A program made the translations under genes and the position numbers. From Hortaea werneckii (Eukaryota; Ascomycota; Dothideomycetes; Mycosphaerellales; Teratosphaeriaceae): a stretch of DNA of 64,000 bases. The notes under the pieces are model-generated. The model had not been told where the DNA came from and made no database searches. It was given only the letters and a program-made list of their open reading frames with translations. Positions 44,301-53,527 of this stretch are shown in pieces; position 1 is the first letter of the stretch, and every line of letters begins with the position of its first letter. The DNA lies in assembly GCA_037044905.1 (NCBI GenBank), contig JBAOKB010000144.1, positions 1,116,001 through 1,180,000 on the forward strand, read 5' to 3'.

Positions 44301-45932
44301 GGTAGAATGTAAATTCTCGTCTGTCTCACTATCCCTCTCCCGAAGAGGTGCGCCATTTATGGACCTTTCAGAGGCCCTCTTGCTTGGCTCTGTCACGGAC
44401 TGAGAAGAAGCTCTTGTCTCAAGGGTTGGAGGCGTCGAAGCTTGCTTCAATTTCTCCAGCTTTCTGTCTGCTGTGGGAAAACCGCCTTCATCCGACATAG
44501 GTACCCCCGGCGCCAAAACACTGATAGGAGATTGCTCGTGATCAGAAGATGCATCGATCCTCCTCGGAATATCGTTGCTGTGCAGCTCTTTCCGCAAGCC
44601 TTCCCGACTATGACGCATCTCCCATGTGTCCGAGGTATTGAACGTTTCAAGGGGCAAGCCCGACCACTGGTCTTGAATTGGCGAGTCACGAGCTGCTGTT
44701 CGAGACGCACTTGCATCCAGCTCGCGGTCTGGAACATTTCTTTTGCCCTTTTGATCTTGCCTGATAAATTGACCAGTGTCCTTATGGAGTGACGATGCCG
44801 AATCTTTCGTGGAATCATTGTCAGCTTTGCCACTCGATTCCGCGTCAAGCTTCGGCTTGGATAGCAAGAGTTCTTCACTAGCCGCGTCCACGCCTTCCTC
44901 ATCGCTAAGAAGATCGATCACGCTTGATGTCATTTTTGATCGAATTGGCGCGTTCTGGCGAGGTGTACTAGGTGCAGCTTTACGTGTCCCCAATGATTCA
45001 AAAGCGTTCTGTTGCTGTCCTTCTCTCCTCTGCAAAGACGAACCCGCGATGTTGGTGTTTGTAGCGCGCCTTCCGGCCTCACGGTCTACGCGAGATTCCA
45101 GTTTACGCCTTTTGAGTCTTTCTAGCGTGGAAAGTTCGCCTTCTGCACGAGGTCTTTTGAACCCAACATGCGGGGAATTTGAAGGAGAGTTGTTCCCTCC
45201 TCCTGGGTTGCGACTGCCAGCTATAGGGGTCGCTGCAGCGCCATTGGGCTTTGAATAGGCTGGGCTAGTTCCATTGGATGATGAACGAGCCGTGGAGAGT
45301 AATGACTTGCGTCTGTCTGGAGCTGGTCCGAGCAAAACGTTGACGCTCTTTGATGAGGTAGACGCGTCGATCGTCCGCGAATTGAAATTTGAACTCGCAC
45401 GATCGGTATCATTCTGACGGCCGTATCCAGAGCTCTGCTTTGTTGATGACTTGGCGCGGGATCCAGAGAGGCTATCCTGGGATGCAGGAGCAGTGCGCGG
45501 GTTTGAGGCAGACCAGTCGCCAAAGGTCGGCCGCTTCTGGCGTCTATCCAGCGAAGTACTGCGGTAAGATGGTCGCATCTCATTCACACCAGAATTGACA
45601 CGATCCACTTTCGGTTTTGAGGGGCTGAGACCGCTAGACCGTGGCACTTGAGCTTTGCGTGGGGGGTCATCAACGCCATCTTCCTTCGAAAGATCGATAA
45701 CGACCTGAGGCGCCATCCTTTCGCTCTTGGATCCGCGCGGGTTTGGGCAATTTTGGAAATGGAGCGAGTGAAGCTTTGGTCCTTGGGGTTTCGCGGTTAG
45801 AGGCGCAATGGCGGCAGCTCTCTCCCGAATTTCCTCCCGTTTCGCTTCGTCCAATCTGAAACTTCTGGTGCGGACATCAGGATGGTAGATATGCAAGACG
45901 CCTGTTGAAGAGATGTAATGAAAGGACATCAA
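41385..45932 (-). CDS. KMT6: H3K27 methyltransferase KMT6 (E(z)/EZH2-type, PRC2 catalytic subunit)
   Basis: A 1515-aa single-exon protein. The C-terminal third holds a Cys-rich CXC domain (about residues 1110-1215: CEGAACSCFENMVPCEKTCSC and a CVCYSLGRECDPDLCG segment) followed by a SET domain from about Gly1232: HGFGLYAG, EYKGEIITKEEAERRG, FINHAGN (Asn1300-His1301) and ELLFDYGPKF. This CXC-SET order is diagnostic of EZH2/KMT6, which trimethylates histone H3 Lys27 for facultative heterochromatin. The first 700 residues are disordered, Ser- and Arg-rich, making the protein larger than animal EZH2. A structured region from about residue 730 probably binds the other PRC2 subunits. A basic, acidic-patched tail follows SET. 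Confidence 0.9.
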   Translation of the reverse strand: MMSFHYISSTGVLHIYHPDVRTRSFRLDEAKREEIRERAAAIAPLTAKPQGPKLHSLHFQNCPNPRGSKSERMAPQVVIDLSKEDGVDDPPRKAQVPRSSGLSPSKPKVDRVNSGVNEMRPSYRSTSLDRRQKRPTFGDWSASNPRTAPASQDSLSGSRAKSSTKQSSGYGRQNDTDRASSNFNSRTIDASTSSKSVNVLLGPAPDRRKSLLSTARSSSNGTSPAYSKPNGAAATPIAGSRNPGGGNNSPSNSPHVGFKRPRAEGELSTLERLKRRKLESRVDREAGRRATNTNIAGSSLQRREGQQQNAFESLGTRKAAPSTPRQNAPIRSKMTSSVIDLLSDEEGVDAASEELLLSKPKLDAESSGKADNDSTKDSASSLHKDTGQFIRQDQKGKRNVPDRELDASASRTAARDSPIQDQWSGLPLETFNTSDTWEMRHSREGLRKELHSNDIPRRIDASSDHEQSPISVLAPGVPMSDEGGFPTADRKLEKLKQASTPPTLETRASSQSVTEPSKRASERSINGAPLRERDSETDENLHSTARSNFQQPKSRIPGSVARDSSKSLTNNQSMNYPSQKAGGTNKSKAFQSVLDRQGGEPKQASLSDEKASNFEKSEASSATARAASLSAQSKVTSSGKDAARQELHITGSPQKPVAHGKKSDTLALGPEAEIKSTPGALAASIGGTVKKANSGDASEAKDGAMERSKTANFSNGSESQVLPPHVGKSDKAFASLSSAKQVEIIVGRYMDEVRVENEYWNRAWLRRARCSKARAQQSAEVSATKPYSFAKLKPLPLIQADKKSRNQGAVKLLVEKSVPGGKPMKVPFIVQPNIIEPHDDMPSYSHFVNIKSNFLAPNVTTLQHWPYFGDDFDYSEDAKGLKEQYSFDMDQRSTKLLRLAQAQKYEHYAEDALRELGIGWSDILRCLLEVSPDVGSDPAAIEALKKRCESTSEDFCRGHTRTAQVLSSLPASTPEKLAKAALACYHFHNLAWFSLWHIARKHQFKPLPDQHHAEQTSLDDATCRICSRFACPYHGEIEELEDSDEEADSDTKKAITTDIINPPAVNNRKRVGFNPAPDGLPSAIIEPLSRKDPKQASYWEKAYKHKADERGPFYPCYHPGKTCEGAACSCFENMVPCEKTCSCSADCARRFKGCSCSTERLKKGQRLMCYEDERCVCYSLGRECDPDLCGSCGVLEILDPVNREREDPMHGRCRNACIQFGRPAQTLLGQSGIHGFGLYAGQTIRQHDFVGEYKGEIITKEEAERRGAVYEKQQLSYLFTLNAFQEIDSTYFGNNIRFINHAGNGKNNLYPRIFMVNTVHRIALFADKTIQKGEELLFDYGPKFPDEQLGGKKAYQPRVRNSNMVHDFWEVEVERDATGYRRARKAAKPTGRGRARKTDAGSGEKQPKQQRGPPPGAGGRPRKNASTEDADAQSLEPDERLSAGDRLAAFNVAVEPAGEEMGLDAVNGAEDEDEFEPESSGDSNSEDDDEQEDEDPGPARRSRRGRHLKARRPRD

Positions 45933-46527
45933 TCTAGAACATTGTTTTCACATGCATCGTCCAGACAATGAAGTTGTCTTGCTTGGGTTGCTTAGACGCT
46001 TACTAGTGGCTAAGCGTCGGCAGATTCTGGTCGCGTCTGCGTCGCGTCGGGAGGCGACGCGTATGCGAACACGCTTTGCGTACTTTTGAGATTTTTGGAG
46101 TGTAGAAACAAGCGCAAATATCGCGTTAAAAAATGGAGAGGAAGATGAGTTGTAGAGAATACAAGTTGTAGTCTACTGGTCTTCATTTGGTGCTCTTTGG
46201 GAAGGCGCGCTAATGCGTAAGTGCACTAGTGCAATATGTGGGTCTTGGCAAAGACCAGCAAACCAACGACATCAAATAACGCAACTTAAGCCTCCAGTGA
46301 ACTTCAGAGGTGATGAATTGAGGAAAGATATATTACAGTTCAATCTCAATAGCACAATGGTTCAATAAGACTTCCTTGCCGCTCTAATGCTTCCTAGCAT
46401 TCCACATCTCTCATATAGAACAGAGTGCCACTATCCCTGGATGGCCTTTCACTAAAGCGTACAGCTGATTGGCAATGGTGAACTTCACCAATCCGATGCT
46501 CGAATCTTCAAGCAATAGTATAAGCCT
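45933..46527. other. Intergenic region upstream of KMT6
   Basis: This holds the KMT6 promoter and the Irc21-like 3' end. It has an A/T-rich middle and a CGTCGCGTC-rich stretch near 46030-46065. A GTGATGA at 46310 resembles a snoRNA C box, but no partner D box fits. Confidence 0.45.
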
Positions 46528-47532
46528 TCAGTCCATATCCTCCAGCGACGACCCCTCCTGCTTCCCATAATCTTCCGGCACCATGACTCCCACTAAACAT
46601 GAACTCAGCATATTCTCCCAATTGACCCAGGGATGCACGTCCATAAACAACTTGGTGCCATCCCGCCCAGCCGCCTTCATTAGCTCCGGCTCCCCACCAG
46701 GATGGAAAGGCAAGTAAGGCGTGATGTTGTAGACTTTGCCTTGCCAGCTACTCCAGGCCGGTTTCCCTTTCCTCCCAGTCATAGCTTTAAGCTGCGAAGG
46801 TGTCACGCGTTGAAATGTACTCACGCCGGCCAGATTACCCGAACGAGTCAAGGCCGCCCAGTCCATTGGCGAGTGGCCTGGTGACAGTAGGACCTTGCCA
46901 CGAGGGTTGGGGGTAGAGACTGCGGTGCCGTTTGGTGAGAGGCCGCCACTAGCACGCTGTTGGCTATTGGCGGGAGGCCCGCGATTAGGCAACGGGCCTG
47001 TCGAAGGGACTCGGAGGGAAGATGCTGCACTAGGGGGCGGGCCCCGCTGTGGTACTGCAGGTCGTGACGGAGGCGGCATCAATCCGGCTGATGGCTTAGG
47101 TGGCGGAGGGCCAGACACAGAAGCTGGCTTAGGCGGCGGCGGCATATCAGAAGTCTTCTGCGCACTGTTGGCCGCAGGGAAGGTTGGTGTAGGGCTCTGT
47201 CGTTCCCTTGATTTGCTATCATCATTGCCGCCGGCGTCTAGCATGAATGTCGGGACAGGGGCTGCTCCAGTCGCTGGCTTCGCTTTGGGGGTGCCCTCTT
47301 CATCAGACTGTGTATCTTCTTCAGGCTCAGGTAGCTTTATATCGACGTTGCCATGGGAAGGGTGCCCAGTCGCCTCGTCTTGGGAGTTCGATTCAGTCTT
47401 CGAGGAATTTTCTTCGCGCCATGTCCCTGGCAAAAGCCACTGTGGCAACAAATTCCATGACATTGCCTTCCTTTGCGTCAACAAGAATATGCAAGATAAT
47501 GCAAGAACAAGGGCTAGGCCAAGGTATCCCAT
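46528..47532 (-). CDS. Cytochrome b5-domain membrane protein, Irc21-like
   Basis: From the Met at 47532 the protein is 334 aa. I prefer this start because it opens directly with a membrane anchor (residues 2-20, GYLGLALVLALSCIFLL); an upstream frame to 47661 adds 43 polar residues. A long Pro/Ser/Gly-rich linker follows. Residues about 240-325 form a cytochrome b5-like heme domain: WSSWQGKVYNITPYLPFHPGG with heme ligand His277, then DVHPWVNW with ligand His300. The pattern SPMDWAALT before the domain and the WVNW form are shared with Irc21-type fungal proteins. It probably passes electrons at the ER, by family inference. It is divergent from the small mitochondrial gene. Confidence 0.8.
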   Translation of the reverse strand: MGYLGLALVLALSCIFLLTQRKAMSWNLLPQWLLPGTWREENSSKTESNSQDEATGHPSHGNVDIKLPEPEEDTQSDEEGTPKAKPATGAAPVPTFMLDAGGNDDSKSRERQSPTPTFPAANSAQKTSDMPPPPKPASVSGPPPPKPSAGLMPPPSRPAVPQRGPPPSAASSLRVPSTGPLPNRGPPANSQQRASGGLSPNGTAVSTPNPRGKVLLSPGHSPMDWAALTRSGNLAGVSTFQRVTPSQLKAMTGRKGKPAWSSWQGKVYNITPYLPFHPGGEPELMKAAGRDGTKLFMDVHPWVNWENMLSSCLVGVMVPEDYGKQEGSSLEDMD

Positions 47533-47924
47533 TGAGCGTATGTCAACGGTCGCAAAGGATATTAGTATTGCGTCGACAGCCCTGAAACTTTGCCACAGCG
47601 GCGCCCATTTTCTCTGCGTAAGCTTATCTTGCCATGTCTGCGCGACGTCGTGAGGTTCCAAAGCTCGCGAAATTTAGGCGCGTGCTATAGAATTCAACTT
47701 TGCCAGAGGTTGCCACGTAGTACCTGTAAGGATGTGGAGTGTTTTTATCTGAAGTTGGGAGCCGATGTAGCAATCTTAGATTGGAGGTTTAGCCTTTGCC
47801 AAGACCTCAAACATGACGTACCCGGGACGTCGAAGTACCTAGGTGAGCTTCACATCGAGTCCGAACGAAACAGCACTACCAACCCCAATCACAAAGCGCC
47901 ATATCAAGTCATATACCCACCAAA
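47533..47924. promoter_or_regulatory. Divergent promoter between Irc21-like and mitochondrial genes
   Basis: The 392-bp divergent promoter contains a TACCTAGGT element at 47836-47844, 80 bp before the plus-strand start. Confidence 0.5.
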
Positions 47925-48386
47925 ATGGTCGCAGCCATGCACCGAGCCATCCTGATGCGTTCACTGCGCCTCGCGATCCCACGCGCAACGCCCACCCGCG
48001 CACTGAGCACCATCACGCGATCACGACCAACCACACACCCGCAATACACACGGTCAGCGTCGCACGCCTCGCCCAACTACGTGCGATGGCTATCGTCAAA
48101 ATCCGTCGCGGACGAGAAGATCGAGGAGATCACGGAGCTGTACGCGACGGCGCAGGACGAGTTCGAGATCGCGATGGAGGAGACGGAGAAGCAGACGGTG
48201 TATGCGGAGGAGGACCGGACGGCGGCGCGCGAGGAGTTGACGAAAGTGCAGGAGGCTTATAAGGCGGTGGTGGAAGGGCCCGATAGCGAGCTGGCGGGCG
48301 AGGTCAAGAGGCGGATAGGGCAGCGGATACGCGAGTTGGAGCAGGGGGTGGCTGCTATGGAGGAGGTCGCGCAGAATCAGGATTAG
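47925..48386 (+). CDS. Small mitochondrial coiled-coil protein
   Basis: This 153-aa protein opens with an Arg-rich, acid-free leader (residues 1-55, several RxxS/T steps) expected of a mitochondrial presequence. Residues 62-150 form a single long, acidic coiled coil (EEITELYATAQDEFEIAMEE and a second heptad run), with no catalytic motif. I recognise the type, common in ascomycetes, but no defined function. Start choice between Met1 and Met5 is open. Confidence 0.65.
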   Translation: MVAAMHRAILMRSLRLAIPRATPTRALSTITRSRPTTHPQYTRSASHASPNYVRWLSSKSVADEKIEEITELYATAQDEFEIAMEETEKQTVYAEEDRTAAREELTKVQEAYKAVVEGPDSELAGEVKRRIGQRIRELEQGVAAMEEVAQNQD

Positions 48387-48816
48387 GATTGGAGCTGTAT
48401 TGAGTGCTAGTGAGGGCGCTGTAGGATGGCCTCGGTCTCGAGGACATGTCTGCCGACTTATTTTAATGACTATGTGATGGAGCGGATGAACTTGATCACT
48501 GTCATGAACCGCGCCCCCGAGTACACAGGAAAAGCAAAGACCAAATCGGCACACTGGATTTTGTACCCATAGACCTGTATGATATGATTCAACAGCACTG
48601 ATCGACGGTTTCGGGTTACAGTGTATGCGTTAATGTCCAAAGCCTGTATACACGAGAAGCTACGAGATGGGGATCGCTAGCAAAAGCCGCACGTCCACTA
48701 GAAAAACCCCCCACCCTAACCCGGACAACTCCACCATTTTAACCAAAAGAGGGTATCATCAATCTTCATCAAAGCATATCAATCCACCATATTGAGGACG
48801 GCTCTCTCTCAACACC
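48387..48816. other. Convergent 3' region between mitochondrial gene and SPC7
   Basis: A 430-bp stretch between converging stops. Nothing else is recognised. Confidence 0.5.
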
Positions 48817-51800
48817 TCACTTCCTCGTCCCTTTAGCACCTTTAGCAATCAGCGCCTCTCTCATCTCCCTAACACTCTCACACCACCCGTCGGCAACGCC
48901 GTGGACACGCTCGGTAATGAATTTTTTCATAAAGCCCTCGTTGTACTTCTCGCCATAGACGACCAAGCCGGTGATCTCGGTGGTGGTGCTCAGCCCCATG
49001 TCGTCGCCGATAGCGGCCAGAAGCTCGAAAGCGACGCGGACTTTGGTGCGGACTTTAGGCAGAAGGAGGGTGGCTTCGACGGCGAGACGCTCGTCGGAGA
49101 CGATGCGGGAAGTGGTGAGCGTCTCGAGAGCGAGACGCCGCTCCGACTCGGCGACTTCGAGAGCAGTGTCCCAGCCTCCGCTGACTAGGCTGAGAAGGTC
49201 GGGGACTCGGGTCTCGCACTGGGGAAGGGCGTGCAGGCTTGCCCGGATGAGTTGCAAGAAGAATCGAAGGGTGGTGGTAAGCTCCTTCGGCTGCTCGTTG
49301 CGGTCTTGGACGATGTACTGCAGTCCGATAGGGGCGTTAGGCCGGCTCTTAGATCCTTGCTGGGACGGAACGTGGAAGGCCAGAGGGTGAAAGAAGAGCT
49401 GCAGTTGCGACTTGTAGGTCATGGTGATGGTTGGTGGCGAGGCCGATGAGGAAGTGATTGACCAGCCGTAGGTCTCTTCCAGGTTCTTGATAGATTCTGA
49501 CCAAAAGTTAGTCGGTGCTGATGCGATTTGGGGAATAAAAAACATACCTTTCAAGTCCGCGATTTCCTGCAGAGAAACTCCCCGGCAGGCCTCACGAACG
49601 CGCTCGGCCTCTTTGATGGCAGCCGCGAACTCGACCTTGCTCTCCTCGAGGTGATTGGCCATTCGGTCTTGCTCTTCAGTCTCTCGCTCAAGTTCTTCCA
49701 GCACCCTCCTCTTCTCCTCGACTGCCCCATCAACCTCTACGATCTTAGATCGCGCTTGTTCAAGCTCTTCTTTCTCTTCTTCAGATGTGGACTGGACTTC
49801 GTTCTCTAGTCTTTCGGCCTCCTGCTGCAAAGCAATATGCTTCTCCTCCATTCCTGGAAGCACCTGGTCGAGAATCTCCTCGGCACGCTGCAGCACCTCG
49901 TCGTCCTTCAACAGGCCTTCGCCGATGCCTGACAGGCCCTTCATAAGATCCTCAAGCAACTGGCTGCGCCATGCATACCACATCTCTTTACTTCGTAGTC
50001 GAGCATGGGTCTTCATATCCCTCATTTGAGCATCGAGAGTCGATTTGCGCTCTGGAGAAGCATTGATGTACGCTTGGATAAGCGGAGGCGTCTCACGGTA
50101 GGTCTCAGTCTCAAGTTGCTTGATGACTTTCTTGCCGTCGCTAATATAACGCTTGAGCTCGTTACAAGCGTGCTGGAACATGTCATGCTCTGGCTGCGTG
50201 CATGCAGCAGCTACGACGGCATTCTCGAGCGTCACGCGGGGCTCACTGTCGTCAGAAACGCCAATCGAGCTACTAATCCGGCGAGCTTTCGAGGGTGTGG
50301 GAGCGGTTGTCAGGCGACGCTTGGTAGCAGTCAAATCCATAAATCGAATCCCAGCCTCCTCAAGGAAGCTTTGCAGCCGAACCTTCTCTACTGGCTTGCC
50401 GCTTGACTGGGCTCTGACTACATCATCGCCAAGCTGTTTGATAGGAGAACTCCTTGTAGTTGCTGGGCCCTTCGGCGTAGGCCTTGGACGAGGAGTGGCG
50501 CTCTTCGCAGGGCTGCACTGCTTCGACTTCTTTGGCGTCAAAGCCTTAAGTGTCTCCTTTCTTGGCGTTGACATCAGCTTGATCGAATCTGTCAGATGTG
50601 ACCTAGCATCCTTTGCAGGGCTTGGTCTCTCCGGTGTGACCGAAGGCTTCGCTGGTGAACGCTGACGTTCTGGTGTAGCACTGGTTTTGGAAGGCGACCG
50701 GGGCTTCTCAGGCGTAGCGTGAACAGATCGCGCTGGTGTACGCTGTGCCTTCTCAGCCGTGGGTGACGGTTCTTGTCCCTGCAGCTGCTCGTCGAGTTGC
50801 TGCTGAAGCTCACTGTTGGGCGTTGCTTTGTTGCCATTGACCGGCGTACGCATCGGCGATTTCTTCGCACTAGATGGTCTCGAAGGGGATTTTCTTGCGG
50901 AGCCTTGCTTCTCTGCAGAAGGCAATTTTGGGTATTCTACAGAACCTTCTGCAGGAGACTTCCTCGCCGACGAAGGTGGCTTTTCAGCTGACGGCAGCTT
51001 CGGATACTCGATTGCCTGCTTGGGAGGCGACGCCTTAGCTGTACCGGCTTGGGACGTCTCCCTTTCCAATTTCGTATTCTCGTTCTCGGCATCGTCATCA
51101 ATAGGTTCAAATGGCCGCTCTGGCCCGTAAGCCTGGCGCTCAGGGTCAAAGACTGCCCCTGTCCAAGACGCTTGCGCAGGCGAGATAGTTTTGCGTCTCT
51201 TCTCTCTTTCATGCGAAGCGCTTTTTTCCGCCGAACGATTGGCTTGCTTCTGGAACAGAGGTGTCAGAAGTTTGATAGGGCCCGAGTCAGGTGCTTCTGT
51301 GAAGCGCTCCTGATCCTTTGGCGTAGTGTTAGCTCTTGCTGCTCGCACGGGTGAAGGAGTTTCCTTGGGTGTCTGAGGCCTCTCGGCATTAGTAGAAGCG
51401 GGAGCAGAAGTTGGTCCGTTCTTCTCCCCTGTCTTAATGCCACCGAGAACAGCAGTAAAATCCATGGACAACTCTTCGTTTTCATCGAAGCTGGAAGTTG
51501 TGTGATCGTTGCGTGCAGCACTTGGGTTCTTGATGCCCCCAACAGCCTGCGTGATATCCATAGTGGCTTCACCTTGGTTCGAGGCCACGCCAGATGACCT
51601 GCGCCTCATGCTCCTCCTGCGATCGTTCTTGACGGGAGAGCCGTTGTTCTGGATTCCGCCCACGGCCATAGTCAAGTCCATGGTATCATCGCTCATAGAA
51701 GATCGAGCAGCAGAGGATCGTCTGCGCTTGGATCGCGCAGCAGGTGCGACACCACCTGGCGAGCCCGCTGCAGTTGTTGATCTTCGCCTCTTCTGTCCAC

Positions 51801-53163
51801 TGCGCGCGGTCGGTGATGCTTGTACACTTGGATGAATCTTCCCAACAACCTGCGTGAGCTCCATTGTGCCATCACCAAAGGGAGAGCTTTCCGGTTGCGA
51901 TTCCTGTGCCTGCGTCTGCGCCTTCGTAATGCCGCCTACTGCCTTGGTCACATCCATGCTCATGTCGCCTGTCTCGTCCTCTTCAGGCTCATCCCTTTGA
52001 TGCTGCCGCTTCATTATTCCGCCCACAGCCTTGGTCACGTCCATACTCATGTCCCCAGTCTCATCCTCTTCTGGCTCATACTGGTGAGATTGAGGCTGCT
52101 TGGTAATACCTCCAATGGCTTTAGTTACATCCATGCTCATGTCTCCAGTGTCTTCCTCTTCGATCGTCTGCGGTTGCTGTACAGCGCCTGAGGCCAGATT
52201 GGCTTTGAACGCAGGCGAGAACGGATTGACATTCTCCTGGTCCAGGTATGCGGAGCCAATCTCCTCCGGTGCACCCTGCTGCCATGGCTTGAATGCATTC
52301 GTGACTGTGTCCTCTGCGATCTCCATAGAGACGTCATCCCCATGCTCATCGTAATCTATCCCGCGCGTCCCAGCCGTCTCTGCCGCCTGTCGCAATGCCG
52401 CTTCCAAACGCGCACTAGAACTCGTGCTGGAGGCGCTATCTCCAGACTGCACAGTATCGTCGCCGGTGTCCAAGCTCATTGCCGTGCCTGTAGCATCTTC
52501 GGACTCGTCGCCATCTTCGTCTTCGCTACCAGACATGTCACTGCTGCCGCTCATTCCACTCGAAGATCCAAAGTCGTTCGGGTCATTGAAGTTCATCGGC
52601 GGTATTCCTGTGCTCCGGCGCCTCTGTTTCCTGTGAAGGTCGCGCTGGTGCGCAGGCTGACCGGGCAGCTCGTCGGGCTCATCCTCTTGGTCTGGCGGGG
52701 TCGAAGGCGGCTCCTGATCATCATAGTCCTCCCGTGCAGGAGATTTGAACGGGGAACCGCCACCACTTGATCGCGTACTATTCGATTCTCGTCTGGTCTG
52801 GTCGGAAGCGTCGGTCGATGTTGTCGGATCGCGCATGAATTCGACAACGTCCCATGTGTGCAATGTGGCCTCCGGCGCAAATGAGACGCGTCTGTTGGCC
52901 AACGTCTTGCGACGCGCCGCCTGTCGCTCCTTCTTCTCCTGCTCGCTGGAGATGATGGACTTGGTCGCAGGTGTATAGGCAGACTTGCGCCGGTTCTTCG
53001 CGTCATCCTTCGCGCTCTGCTTCGGTGCATCTGAGCTCAACTCTCCCGGTCCAATGCTCCTGCTCCGTCCCTTCCTCGCGCCCTTTTTGGTGGGTGATGA
53101 TTTTTGTTGGAGAGGGTCGCTCGATGTCGGCGCGACATTCTCCTTGTCGTGCAACCCCGCCAT
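48817..53163 (-). CDS. SPC7: Kinetochore scaffold Spc7/Spc105 (KNL1)
   Basis: The frame spans 1448 codons but contains a 51-nt intron (49497-49547: GTATGT donor, CTAAC branch, CAG acceptor), so the mature protein is 1431 aa. A PP1-docking RVSF sits at residues 92-95 within NRRVSFAPEATLHTWDV. Seven MELT-type repeats follow (about residues 340-590), such as DMSMDVTKAVGGI, TMELTQVVGKI and TMDLTMAVGGI; phosphorylated by Mps1, these recruit Bub3-Bub1. A Pro/Ser/Lys low-complexity stretch leads to the conserved C-terminal Spc7 domain: VRLQSFLEEAGIRFMDLTA, a long coiled coil, and a globular RWD-like end that binds the Mis12 complex. It is divergent from RPS11. Confidence 0.92.
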   Translation of the reverse strand: MAGLHDKENVAPTSSDPLQQKSSPTKKGARKGRSRSIGPGELSSDAPKQSAKDDAKNRRKSAYTPATKSIISSEQEKKERQAARRKTLANRRVSFAPEATLHTWDVVEFMRDPTTSTDASDQTRRESNSTRSSGGGSPFKSPAREDYDDQEPPSTPPDQEDEPDELPGQPAHQRDLHRKQRRRSTGIPPMNFNDPNDFGSSSGMSGSSDMSGSEDEDGDESEDATGTAMSLDTGDDTVQSGDSASSTSSSARLEAALRQAAETAGTRGIDYDEHGDDVSMEIAEDTVTNAFKPWQQGAPEEIGSAYLDQENVNPFSPAFKANLASGAVQQPQTIEEEDTGDMSMDVTKAIGGITKQPQSHQYEPEEDETGDMSMDVTKAVGGIMKRQHQRDEPEEDETGDMSMDVTKAVGGITKAQTQAQESQPESSPFGDGTMELTQVVGKIHPSVQASPTARSGQKRRRSTTAAGSPGGVAPAARSKRRRSSAARSSMSDDTMDLTMAVGGIQNNGSPVKNDRRRSMRRRSSGVASNQGEATMDITQAVGGIKNPSAARNDHTTSSFDENEELSMDFTAVLGGIKTGEKNGPTSAPASTNAERPQTPKETPSPVRAARANTTPKDQERFTEAPDSGPIKLLTPLFQKQANRSAEKSASHEREKRRKTISPAQASWTGAVFDPERQAYGPERPFEPIDDDAENENTKLERETSQAGTAKASPPKQAIEYPKLPSAEKPPSSARKSPAEGSVEYPKLPSAEKQGSARKSPSRPSSAKKSPMRTPVNGNKATPNSELQQQLDEQLQGQEPSPTAEKAQRTPARSVHATPEKPRSPSKTSATPERQRSPAKPSVTPERPSPAKDARSHLTDSIKLMSTPRKETLKALTPKKSKQCSPAKSATPRPRPTPKGPATTRSSPIKQLGDDVVRAQSSGKPVEKVRLQSFLEEAGIRFMDLTATKRRLTTAPTPSKARRISSSIGVSDDSEPRVTLENAVVAAACTQPEHDMFQHACNELKRYISDGKKVIKQLETETYRETPPLIQAYINASPERKSTLDAQMRDMKTHARLRSKEMWYAWRSQLLEDLMKGLSGIGEGLLKDDEVLQRAEEILDQVLPGMEEKHIALQQEAERLENEVQSTSEEEKEELEQARSKIVEVDGAVEEKRRVLEELERETEEQDRMANHLEESKVEFAAAIKEAERVREACRGVSLQEIADLKGMFFIPQIASAPTNFWSESIKNLEETYGWSITSSSASPPTITMTYKSQLQLFFHPLAFHVPSQQGSKSRPNAPIGLQYIVQDRNEQPKELTTTLRFFLQLIRASLHALPQCETRVPDLLSLVSGGWDTALEVAESERRLALETLTTSRIVSDERLAVEATLLLPKVRTKVRVAFELLAAIGDDMGLSTTTEITGLVVYGEKYNEGFMKKFITERVHGVADGWCESVREMREALIAKGAKGTRK

Positions 53164-53527
53164 GGTTGCGGTGTGCTATACGGGTGTGTTAGTACTGCGG
53201 TAAAGCGCTCGCGCACAGTCAAGAAAGCGGCGCGCGGTCGAATCCCCCAGTCAGCCGAATCAAAACAAACAGCCCGGCGCCCGCCCGCGAAGCTCACTCG
53301 CTCATCAGGGCTGCTGGCCGCTTCAGCTGCCGTCCCACCACTTTCGCACCGGCGCGGCTCCTCCCGTCTCTGCCCACGCCAAGCCCAGCGAAATCCTCGC
53401 TCAAGCGAACTTTTGGCGGAGCGCACACGACGTCCTCAGCCAGCCGACTCGCCGTTGCGCAGCACCTCGACACTTAACGACCCCCCGACCGTCGCCCCGA
53501 AATACTTGATTGCTCACCACCGCAATC
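53164..53527. promoter_or_regulatory. Divergent promoter between SPC7 and RPS11
   Basis: A 364-bp GC-rich region between two divergent starts. The RPS11 side is C-rich, ending CAATCATGGCG. Confidence 0.5.

Noticed and set aside
46300..46460. Possible box C/D snoRNA (GTGATGA at 46310)
   Set aside because: The next CTGA is about 140 nt away and no terminal stem forms.
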